From Cyclobacteriaceae bacterium (GTDB lineage: Bacteria; Bacteroidota; Bacteroidia; Cytophagales; Cyclobacteriaceae), in NCBI GenBank assembly GCA_020436165.1, contig JAGQYI010000005.1:1-52566 (forward strand): DNA of 52,566 nt. The letters are read 5' to 3'. Position numbers and translations under genes: made by a program. Positions 7,863 through 15,411 of the stretch are shown piece by piece (position 1 is the first letter of the stretch; every line of letters starts with the position of its first letter). A model generated the notes under the pieces. The model was not told the DNA's origin, did not search any database, and saw only the letters and a program-made list of their open reading frames with translations.

Positions 7863-9479
7863 ATGCAAAAAAAGTTAATAAAAGTTCACCCATCCGATAA
7901 TGTGGCCGTAGCCCTAACTGCCTTAGAAGCAGGTGATAAGGCTACTATTGAGGGAGCAGAAATTGATATTCTCTCCTTCACCAAAGCAAAGCATAAAATC
8001 GCTCTGGAGGCACTGGCTATTGGTGACAAAATTTTTATGTACGGTGTTTTGGTAGGCAAAGCGAGCAAGCCAATTGCAAAAGGAGAGGTGCTTACTACTG
8101 AAAATGTGAAGCATCAGAGCGAAAAGGTTACCCAAAAGCTGGAAGAAGCACACTGGGATGCGCCAGATGTTTCCAGGTGGAAGAACAGGACTTTTTTAGG
8201 GTATCATCGGGAAGATGGCCAGGTGGGTACCGCTAATGTTTGGCTCTTTTTCCCATTGGTATTTTGCGAAAACCGGAACATAGAAACCCTTAAAGATATT
8301 TTTGAAAAAGAGCTTCTAAAACAGCCTGTCAATAACCATCAGCTGTTGTTAAGATCACTGGTAAACGGTCAGGAGGGGGAGCCTTTGGATAAGGCAGGTG
8401 CAGGTACATCAAATGTATTTGAAAATATTGAGGTGAAGTTTATAACCCACCAGGGCGGTTGCGGGGGTATTCGTCAGGATGCTGTGAGCCTGGCCAAATT
8501 ATTGGCTGGTTATGTGCATAATCCTAATGTGGCCGGTGCCACGGTATTGAGTCTGGGTTGCCAAAACCTCCAAATCGAGATTTTCAAAAATGCCTTAAAA
8601 GCGATCAACCCGGAAAGCACAAAACCGGTGCTCATCTTTGAGCAGCAGCAAATGGGCACCATAGATGAAATGCTCTCTACCATTATAAAGGAATCGTTTG
8701 AGGCTATTAAAAAAGCCAACAACATAGAGCGAAAGGAAGCTCCTCTATCGAAACTGAAAGTGGGGCTTGAGTGTGGGGGATCTGATGGTTTCTCCGGTAT
8801 TTCGGCTAATCCAACCCTTGGTTATACTTCTGATCTGCTGGCGGCTCTTAATGGCTCCGCTATACTTTCCGAATTTCCGGAGTTGTGTGGCGTTGAGCAG
8901 GAGTTGGTGAATAGATGTGTGGAGGAAGAAAAGGCGGTTAAGTTTTTGGCCCTCATGAAGGCCTATGAGAAGTCGGTGGTAGATGCCGGCTCCGGATTTG
9001 ACATGAACCCTTCGCCTGGTAATATAAAAGATGGGTTGATAACCGATGCCATGAAATCGGCAGGAGCCGCTAAAAAGGGTGGTACTTCTCCGGTAGCAGA
9101 CGTATTGAACTATGGTGAGTACGTTACCAAACCGGGCCTGAACCTTTTATGCACTCCCGGAAACGATGTGGAAAGTACCACTGCCATGGCGGGTTCAGGA
9201 GCCAATATTATACTTTTTACTACAGGTTTGGGTACACCAACGGGCAACCCGGTAACACCGGTTATCAAGGTTTCTTCCAACACCGAACTTGCCGAGAAAA
9301 TGAACGACATTATTGACTTTGATTCCGGCTCTATTATTAAAGGAGACAAAACCATTGAAGAAATGGGAGAGGAGTTGCTGGAGCTGATAATAGAAGTTGC
9401 CAGTGGTAAGAAGAAAACCAAAGCAATGTTGCTGGGGCAGGATGACTTTATTCCCTGGCGTCAGGGCGTTTCATTATAG
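7863..9479 (+). CDS. uxaA: Altronate dehydratase UxaA
   Basis: UxaA dehydrates D-altronate to 2-keto-3-deoxygluconate, joining the UxaC branch to KdgK. The 538-residue chain has an N-terminal SAF domain (about residues 1-95) and a C-terminal altronase domain. The latter holds the family's conserved cysteine and glycine segments: GGCGGIRQD, SLGCQNLQ, GLECGGSDGFSGISANP and LLCTPGNDVESTTAMAGSG. Metal dependence (iron or manganese) is known for the family. It is the last gene of the operon; its final 19 bases overlap the 3' end of the convergent LacI-family gene. Confidence 0.94.
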   Translation: MQKKLIKVHPSDNVAVALTALEAGDKATIEGAEIDILSFTKAKHKIALEALAIGDKIFMYGVLVGKASKPIAKGEVLTTENVKHQSEKVTQKLEEAHWDAPDVSRWKNRTFLGYHREDGQVGTANVWLFFPLVFCENRNIETLKDIFEKELLKQPVNNHQLLLRSLVNGQEGEPLDKAGAGTSNVFENIEVKFITHQGGCGGIRQDAVSLAKLLAGYVHNPNVAGATVLSLGCQNLQIEIFKNALKAINPESTKPVLIFEQQQMGTIDEMLSTIIKESFEAIKKANNIERKEAPLSKLKVGLECGGSDGFSGISANPTLGYTSDLLAALNGSAILSEFPELCGVEQELVNRCVEEEKAVKFLALMKAYEKSVVDAGSGFDMNPSPGNIKDGLITDAMKSAGAAKKGGTSPVADVLNYGEYVTKPGLNLLCTPGNDVESTTAMAGSGANIILFTTGLGTPTGNPVTPVIKVSSNTELAEKMNDIIDFDSGSIIKGDKTIEEMGEELLELIIEVASGKKKTKAMLLGQDDFIPWRQGVSL

Positions 9480-10522
9480 CTTACCTTTTCTTCTTTTAGT
9501 TTTAAGGCTTCTTTTCTTGAAGAAGACTTTCGAATATACAATTTAGGAGAAAGAACCACTTTTTTCTCAATCCTGGTATTTCCTCCGTTTATTTGTTCCA
9601 AAAAGACTTTAGCAGCCATTTGCCCCATTTCTACAGGAAACTGTTCTACGGTAGAAATGGAAAGTATCATAAACTTGGTGAAAGGCTCATTACTAAAGCC
9701 CACTACGCAAAATTCTTCAGGAACTTTAATTTTTTGCGCTCTGAGTTCCTGAATAGCTCCCAATGCGGCAAAGTCACTGGAAGAAAAAATCGCATCCGGT
9801 GGATTTTCCATTTTTAGAAGTTGTTTAAGCCCTTTTTTCCCTTCTTCAATATCACTTTCAAGTTCAATAACATAGTTTTCATCGTAGGGAATGCCGTTAT
9901 CTTCAAGGGCTTCCTTGTAACCTCTGAACCTTTCCTGGTAAATTTGTTCTGTTTTGTTGACGATAAAATGGGCAATCCGGGTACAGCCTTCTTCAATAAG
10001 ATGCTGAGTTGCATCATAGCCACCTTGAAAATCATCAATAGTGACAGAACTTATTCCTTCAATATCTCTTTTTTTATCGAAGAAAATGATGGGCACATTC
10101 TTCTTTAATAGGGCTTTTAAGTGCTCTTCATTTTCCATGGCACCCGAAACGGACATTAAAACTCCATCAATTTGAGCGTTTAATAGTGCATCCAGGTTTT
10201 CAATTTCTTTTTTACTGTCGTTGTGCGTTTGAGTAATGATTACATGAAAATTATGAGCAGAAAGTTCTTCTTCGATACCTTGAATAACGGATGCGAAGAA
10301 GTTACGGTTGATATGAGGGACAATAACACCCACATTATTACTTCTTCCGCTTTTTAAAGCCAGAGCCAATTTGTTCTGCTGGTAGGCCATCTCAAAAGCT
10401 GTTTTTTTCACAAGTTCGCGAGTTTTTTCGCTTATTCTTGGGCTGTCATTCAGTGCTCTGGAAACAGTAGCTGCAGTTATATTTAACTTTTTGGCTATAT
10501 CGTAAATAGTTGTTTTTTTCAT
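9461..10522 (-). CDS. LacI-family transcriptional regulator
   Basis: This is a 353-residue LacI/GalR-family protein. Residues 1-55 form the DNA-binding headpiece, starting TTIYDIAKKLNITAATVSRA, followed by a hinge helix region (KLALALKSGR). Residues from about 62 form the periplasmic-binding-protein-like ligand domain, starting VGVIVPHINRNFF. It is the only regulator in the pectin and uronate region. The palindromes at 174-195 and 15283-15304 have the size and CG centre expected for this family, so it probably represses both the kduI operon and the susC operon. The inducer would be a pathway intermediate such as KDG or a keto-deoxy uronate; this is inference. Confidence 0.92.
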   Translation of the reverse strand: MKKTTIYDIAKKLNITAATVSRALNDSPRISEKTRELVKKTAFEMAYQQNKLALALKSGRSNNVGVIVPHINRNFFASVIQGIEEELSAHNFHVIITQTHNDSKKEIENLDALLNAQIDGVLMSVSGAMENEEHLKALLKKNVPIIFFDKKRDIEGISSVTIDDFQGGYDATQHLIEEGCTRIAHFIVNKTEQIYQERFRGYKEALEDNGIPYDENYVIELESDIEEGKKGLKQLLKMENPPDAIFSSSDFAALGAIQELRAQKIKVPEEFCVVGFSNEPFTKFMILSISTVEQFPVEMGQMAAKVFLEQINGGNTRIEKKVVLSPKLYIRKSSSRKEALKLKEEKVSYNETP

Positions 10523-10643
10523 GCAGTCTAAATTGTAACAATATACAAATTAAATTGTGTTGTTTAAAGTTTTCGATTGCATCAAATTAGCTGTGCTAAA
10601 GAGTTAAAATCAGATAAATAATAAGTTATAAACTAAGTTGGTC

Positions 10644-10679
10644 AAAAAAAGCCGCCTAAAAATAATGACGGCTTTTTTT
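10644..10679 (-). terminator. Terminator of the pectinesterase-lipoprotein transcript
   Basis: The inverted repeat AAAAAAAGCCG / CGGCTTTTTT flanks a short loop. Read on the minus strand it gives a GC stem followed by a T run, just after the stop codon of the lipoprotein at 10702. A and T tracts on both sides could let it act in both directions, but only the minus strand has an upstream gene. Confidence 0.75.
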
Positions 10680-10701
10680 AAATACATCTTTTTTCCTCTT
10701 A

Positions 10702-11187
10702 TTAATTAAGAGAAATATCTATTGTCCAGGTTCCTATGCCGTTCATTCTTCCACCTGTTGCAGTTGCTGAAAAGCTAATTTTAAGCTCATTTTCAGAAGC
10801 TGTTACGGTTGGGTCAGAAATGCTTAAACCTGAGTCTGAAGCAGAATTTACTGCAACGCTTGTGATGCTTCCATCTGGGTTAACAGTGAAAATACCACCA
10901 GTTATAAAAGCATTCAAACCACTGGAGGAGTCAGAAATAAACGTTGCTGTGGATCCGCTGGTTGTTACTGTAATGCTTGGATTGGAAATTAAGGCTGCGG
11001 CTTCGTTTGGAATACCCGATGTGCCAAATGACCATGTTCCAACAATTGCTTCAAGTATTTTGTCTCCCTGGGTCTGAGTTGGTCCATCGTCTTTTTTGCA
11101 ACCATTTGCAACAAGTAATAAGCCCGCAACAGCCATCAGAAAGGCTGTTCTTACAAGTACTTTATTTATATTATTCATTTTTTTCAA
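10702..11187 (-). CDS. Small lipoprotein of unknown function
   Basis: I do not recognise the family. The 161-residue protein has a lipoprotein signal peptide ending in LLLVANGCKKDDG, so C30 should be lipidated. The mature part is about 130 residues, rich in Ser, Thr and Gly, with alternating beta-strand character; a GTW motif occurs twice (IVGTWSFG near the start and GTWTIDIS at the C-terminus), as in small beta-barrel or lipocalin-like proteins. It lies 23 nt downstream of the T9SS pectinesterase on the same strand, with a terminator behind it, so the two are co-transcribed. A role in pectin binding at the cell surface is possible but not shown. Confidence 0.8.
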   Translation of the reverse strand: MKKMNNINKVLVRTAFLMAVAGLLLVANGCKKDDGPTQTQGDKILEAIVGTWSFGTSGIPNEAAALISNPSITVTTSGSTATFISDSSSGLNAFITGGIFTVNPDGSITSVAVNSASDSGLSISDPTVTASENELKISFSATATGGRMNGIGTWTIDISLN

Positions 11188-11210
11188 GTTTAAATTAAGT
11201 GATGCGCTGT

Positions 11211-14200
11211 TTATCTAACCATGAATTTAACACTTTGCTTAGTACGTTGTGTACTGAAGGTGCAGAAGTAAATTCCTGGATTTAGCTGTTTGGTACCCAG
11301 ATTTACCTCATAATCTCCGGTTGTAAGCTGCGAGTTCAATACATTTCTAACCACTTTCCCGGAAAAATCGAAAATTGATATGTTAACAAATTCGGTAGCC
11401 GTAATGGAAAATCTCAAGGAGGTATTTATTTCACCTGGGTTAGGATATAAGCTTAAACTGTAAGAGTTTTTAAACTGGTCTTCGACAGATAGAGGAAGTG
11501 CTAAACTAACATTGATGGTGTAAGTATTAGTGCTGCCGTCTTCTGCAGTTACTGTAACCGTTGCAGCTCCCGGAAGTGAGCTTGGAGTTTGAATATCCAC
11601 TGTTGCATAAGGACTTGTTGCAGTAGCAGTTATGGTTACATCTGTTGTACCAAATGGAATTTCAATACTATATGAAGTTACTTCAGGATCAAAATTAATA
11701 CTTACTACACTTTCTTCTACAGAAAGACTGGAAAGTGTATTGTCTGTATCAATTAAATCTGCAAATGGATCCCAGTCATCGTCTCCTTTGGTGAAATTAA
11801 AGAGGGTAATATCTGTTCCATCTGTGAGTTGAGGAGCAGAAAGTACAGTAGACCACGAGGCTCTGTTAGCCGAATTATCAACTCCGGACTCCTCAATGGT
11901 TCCAAATTCGTACATTTTTGCCGATTCACCACCCAATGTGTTTTGCCATCCTAAAGGATCGATAAGAGATGCGCCATCAAAACCGGTATAATCCGAGGTT
12001 TCAACAGTTGTTTTGTAGAAAACAACTTCGCTGGTAACTGGTTGCCATGGGCGTCCGAAATAACCAGGTTTAGCTCTCAAGGTTGAGGCAGTTTCTACTC
12101 CGGGTTCAGTTGAAGTAACCGTACACTCATACATTAGGTAACCTCTTCCTGCATCTTGTTGGGCTGCAGTAAGATAGGCGGCATCAGTATCAACATCAGA
12201 CACGTTCATAACCAAATCTGATTTGTAAAATACTGCGATCATACCTCCAAAAATATAGTCAACTGCACCCATGTAAGCTCCTCTGTAAATAGCAACTCTG
12301 GAACCTCTGCCACCATAGAAGGAATCCTGACGACCAACTACACGGCAATTTTTAAGTATCACTTTATCTACATCATTGCCAATAGATAGAGCAGCGGCTC
12401 GTTCTACAAAACTTCTGTCCTGAACACTTGTGTTGCCAACATCGGTAGGGCGCAGACCTTTTCCGTCTGATTTTTCTACCACAACGTCTTCAGATTCTTT
12501 CTGAGAGATGTATTGGTTGAAGGAGTTTTCAAAGATGATATTTTCGGCCTCGAATCCACTGGCAAATACTTTAACTGTGGCGTTCCAATAAGAGCCATTG
12601 GTAGTTCCGGCTCCAGTGTTTTCATAAGGTTGATAACCATTCTCTTTATTTACTTCAAGTACACTGGCATCCCACATTTGATCAGATCTCATACTATAGT
12701 AATTGTAGCCATGTCCATAGTATCCGGTAATTCTAACGGCTCCGTCAGCAATATCCACTCCTTTATTTAGCAGTTCTATGCTAGGAGTAGTGGCAGCATT
12801 CTTAAAAGTGATATTAGGAGCATCAACAACTAACATTTCTTCATAATTACCCGGATCAATAGTAATAGTTACGCGCTCATTACTTGGTCTGACCATATTT
12901 CTGACAGCTTCCAGTGCCTCGTTAATTGTTGCATAATCTTTACCGTCTCCAACAGTTATTTCAGCGGCAAAGTCAACAACGGACGCTCTGAAAATATCAG
13001 TAATATATGAAGTTGCTGCACCTCCAAATGTTATCGTAACAAAACCGGCTGTTGTTCCTGTGTAAACATAGTCTGCCGATTCAAGTAGCGATGTAGTGCC
13101 CGATGTTGTTTCGTATGGGCCTTCACTTTCTATTGTGAAATTAGCTGCATAATAATAGTAAACAGTTATTTTGTCACCCACCTCAACAGGAACCTGAATG
13201 GTGGCTGCTGGTTTTGCGGTAAGATGGCTTTTCTGTGGTTGGTTTGAAATATCACCTGTGAACATAAGCCCCTTGTATGAAGGTAAACCAGTGATGTCCC
13301 GATCATCGAATGTCCAATTGGTTACAGGTACAAAGGAAAGAGCCTTTGATGTAGCAGCACCCTCAACCTTCAAATTGGATGTTAGTGCAAGTTCAACAGG
13401 CCAGTTGTCAAGGCCGGAGTAAGATATCTTGTATGTTCCGTCTCTTAGTTTTATTCCATCCAATGAAGTAAAGTCATACGAGTAATCTGGTTCATCAAGA
13501 TTAGTAAACGTTAAAGTAAGGGCTGCAAGTTGTTCAGTTGAAAGCCCATCCTGAGTTACTGTTATATCGTAAGTGGGCTTTGCTTCAAATACTACATCAG
13601 CAGTTTGATTTCCTGTAACTGTTATTGTATTGGAAGGAATTTCGTAATCATTTACACCTAAACCGGAGATTGTATATTCAACATCGGGTTCAAGTTCTAC
13701 AGAATAGGTGCCCATTCCGGCATCTACAACCGGTTCCGGAACAAATAGTTTATTAGCAGCTGGATCTGGGGTATACATAAGCTCAAGATTAGCAATGTCC
13801 GAACCCAATCCTGTTACATTTCCTGTTACAGAATATAGAACTAATTGCAGAATAGAAATATCATGAGTTGTAGTACTTGCAGTTACATCAAGTGTTTTAC
13901 CTGTAGTAATTAAATATCCATTGGCATCGGCTAAGCTAAGGTTGTAGGTATAGCCTATTGGTAAGTCAATGCTATAGGCTTGCCCACTAACAACAACTGA
14001 TTTAGCTTTTCCAGCTTCATTGGTGAAAACGATTGAATAACCACCAGGTATTCCAGGAGCTCCTGATTCATCAACTGTTCCTGTTACGGTTGCGTATTGA
14101 GCATCTCTTCTGTAAATTCTAAAATAACTTGGTTTTGCAGCTTCATCAAATATGCTATAGGTCCCCGTTGCCTTAGCTACAAAATGTACTTCAGTTATGG

Positions 14201-15092
14201 TGCTAATTGGTACAGTTGCTATATCGTCCTGATAAAGTGGATCCTGATCATACTTAAAGTGTAATTGCCCATCTGCGTTCTCGGCATACATCCACATAGT
14301 TAATTCATCATCTTCGGCCAGGGTTACTGTAAATTTTCTATCCACATTTCCAGTACTATTAACATATAAACGCCCAGTAAAGTCACCTTTAGTGTTGCCA
14401 TCATAGCGTGTCAAGCTTTCGTTGGTAGTTCGTAAGCGATCATTGGTTCCACCAGTCCATGTAAAATGGCCTGAAGTAAAAGTCTCCGGCATAACATTGC
14501 CGCTTGAGCCAACTACGATACCACCATCGTACCAGGCGTTAATGGCATCTACTGTAAGCCAATTATTAAATGATTCTTCCCCGGTATCTGCAATTTGCTC
14601 CGCACCAAAGTCCCAAACATCAGTTTTTCCATTTGAGGTTATGGTTGTTACCGTTATTAATGGGAGGTAGATATCGCTTCCACTACCTACTGCAGTAAAA
14701 GTTAATGTGGCTGCACCTCCGGTGTAAATAAACTCATAAGTATCAACAAGATCTGTTGTAACTTGTGTGCTTACCGTACCAAGATCTCCGGTGGTTAGAG
14801 CAGTCCCTTCCATATCAAGACTAGAATACTGGGAGCCCAAAAATTTAACAATTGAGGTACCATCTACATCAATTGTAATTACAGAGCCAACTTTTAGGTC
14901 AAGACCATAAGTATTTCCGTGCTGTGACGAACCTACGGATGGAGTTAAAATTAGTTTTCCATCAGCGGATTGCCCTGCAGTAAAGATTACACCGTCATCT
15001 CTAAAGTCATAACTAACTTCAGTGAGACCTTGCCCTAATGTAAGAAAGCTAACATTAAGAGCTAAAAACAAGAAAAGTAGTTTTGTTTTCAT
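11211..15092 (-). CDS. Multidomain secreted pectin methylesterase (CE8) with T9SS type A signal
   Basis: The 1293-residue protein has a cleavable signal peptide (about 1-20), several beta-sandwich domains (27-710), a CE8 pectinesterase domain (about 712-1085), a cadherin-like beta-sandwich (about 1117-1197) and a type A T9SS sorting domain (about 1212-1293, beginning SLYPNPGE). In the CE8 domain, GRQDSFY supplies Q922 and catalytic D923, GAVDYIFGG supplies D945, and FGRPW supplies R1014 and W1016. It should remove methyl esters from homogalacturonan outside the cell and so prepare pectin for the PL1, PL9 and PL10 lyases. It is the only enzyme in the pectin region with a visible T9SS signal. 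Residues 27-148 and 592-705 look like copies of one accessory domain. Transcription diverges from susC. Confidence 0.92.
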   Translation of the reverse strand: MKTKLLFLFLALNVSFLTLGQGLTEVSYDFRDDGVIFTAGQSADGKLILTPSVGSSQHGNTYGLDLKVGSVITIDVDGTSIVKFLGSQYSSLDMEGTALTTGDLGTVSTQVTTDLVDTYEFIYTGGAATLTFTAVGSGSDIYLPLITVTTITSNGKTDVWDFGAEQIADTGEESFNNWLTVDAINAWYDGGIVVGSSGNVMPETFTSGHFTWTGGTNDRLRTTNESLTRYDGNTKGDFTGRLYVNSTGNVDRKFTVTLAEDDELTMWMYAENADGQLHFKYDQDPLYQDDIATVPISTITEVHFVAKATGTYSIFDEAAKPSYFRIYRRDAQYATVTGTVDESGAPGIPGGYSIVFTNEAGKAKSVVVSGQAYSIDLPIGYTYNLSLADANGYLITTGKTLDVTASTTTHDISILQLVLYSVTGNVTGLGSDIANLELMYTPDPAANKLFVPEPVVDAGMGTYSVELEPDVEYTISGLGVNDYEIPSNTITVTGNQTADVVFEAKPTYDITVTQDGLSTEQLAALTLTFTNLDEPDYSYDFTSLDGIKLRDGTYKISYSGLDNWPVELALTSNLKVEGAATSKALSFVPVTNWTFDDRDITGLPSYKGLMFTGDISNQPQKSHLTAKPAATIQVPVEVGDKITVYYYYAANFTIESEGPYETTSGTTSLLESADYVYTGTTAGFVTITFGGAATSYITDIFRASVVDFAAEITVGDGKDYATINEALEAVRNMVRPSNERVTITIDPGNYEEMLVVDAPNITFKNAATTPSIELLNKGVDIADGAVRITGYYGHGYNYYSMRSDQMWDASVLEVNKENGYQPYENTGAGTTNGSYWNATVKVFASGFEAENIIFENSFNQYISQKESEDVVVEKSDGKGLRPTDVGNTSVQDRSFVERAAALSIGNDVDKVILKNCRVVGRQDSFYGGRGSRVAIYRGAYMGAVDYIFGGMIAVFYKSDLVMNVSDVDTDAAYLTAAQQDAGRGYLMYECTVTSTEPGVETASTLRAKPGYFGRPWQPVTSEVVFYKTTVETSDYTGFDGASLIDPLGWQNTLGGESAKMYEFGTIEESGVDNSANRASWSTVLSAPQLTDGTDITLFNFTKGDDDWDPFADLIDTDNTLSSLSVEESVVSINFDPEVTSYSIEIPFGTTDVTITATATSPYATVDIQTPSSLPGAATVTVTAEDGSTNTYTINVSLALPLSVEDQFKNSYSLSLYPNPGEINTSLRFSITATEFVNISIFDFSGKVVRNVLNSQLTTGDYEVNLGTKQLNPGIYFCTFSTQRTKQSVKFMVR

Positions 15093-15155
15093 TTTGTCAG
15101 GTTGTTTGTGAATGTTTGATTAATTCGCTTTAAAAATCTATTATTTGAAATAGAA

Positions 15156-15165
15156 TAATCGATTA
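15156..15165. promoter_or_regulatory. Operator core upstream of the pectinesterase
   Basis: TAATCGATTA is identical to the central 10 bases of the kduI operator, and the right half continues with CATTTTG, close to the ACACA arm. The left arm is not conserved. It lies about 65 bp upstream of the minus-strand pectinesterase start, so it may bring that gene under the same LacI-family regulator. Confidence 0.5.
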
Positions 15166-15282
15166 CATTTTGTAAAGAATGAGACCTTTTTGTATCTTTT
15201 TTGAGTGAAAATTCTATTTATTTGACCCAAAATGTCTCGATTATCTACTTTAATTGATTGCAATATAGATATTTTTTTTAAA

Positions 15283-15304
15283 AATGTGTAATCGATTGCG
15301 CATT
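15283..15304. promoter_or_regulatory. Predicted LacI-family operator upstream of susC
   Basis: The inverted repeat around ATGTGTAATCGATTGCGCAT has 9 of 11 pairs matching and the same left half (TGTGTAATCG) as the kduI site at 174-195. It overlaps the -33 region of the predicted susC promoter, where binding would block transcription. Its distance from the second core at 15156-15165 is about 133 bp between centres, which would also allow looping. Confidence 0.65.
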
Positions 15305-15326
15305 AATAAAAAATAATTTAGTTTTG
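15295..15326 (+). promoter_or_regulatory. Predicted susC promoter
   Basis: TAGTTTTG at 15319-15326 matches the Bacteroidota -7 consensus TAnnTTTG. ATTG at 15295-15298 resembles the -33 element TTTG at a spacing of 20 nt, and lies inside the operator-like palindrome. Transcription would begin near 15333, leaving a leader of roughly 80 nt. Confidence 0.5.
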
Positions 15327-15411
15327 ACTTATTGAATAATTGTGTGGCATCAATATGTAGAGAGAGCGGTGCTGCATTTGTAAAACTTCTAACTTAAATA
15401 CTTCATGAATT

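Larger units (their letters stand above)
15093..15411. promoter_or_regulatory. Divergent control region between pectinesterase and susC
   Basis: This 319-bp gap holds the start regions of two diverging transcripts. It is AT-rich and contains no ORF of note. It carries one operator-like imperfect palindrome (15283-15304), one 10-bp core match (15156-15165), and a degenerate third copy TAATTGATTGCA at 15251-15262. A perfect -7 match for susC lies at 15319-15326. No riboswitch or small RNA is evident. Confidence 0.65.

Noticed and set aside
10571-10583. Autoregulatory operator upstream of the LacI-family gene (TTTCGATTGCATC)
   Set aside because: Only one half-site resembles the operator; the opposite half does not pair, so support is too weak to annotate.
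10702-11187. SusE/SusF-like protein
   Set aside because: It is too short, is on the opposite strand from the SusCD unit and shows no starch-binding-like repeats; left as unknown lipoprotein.
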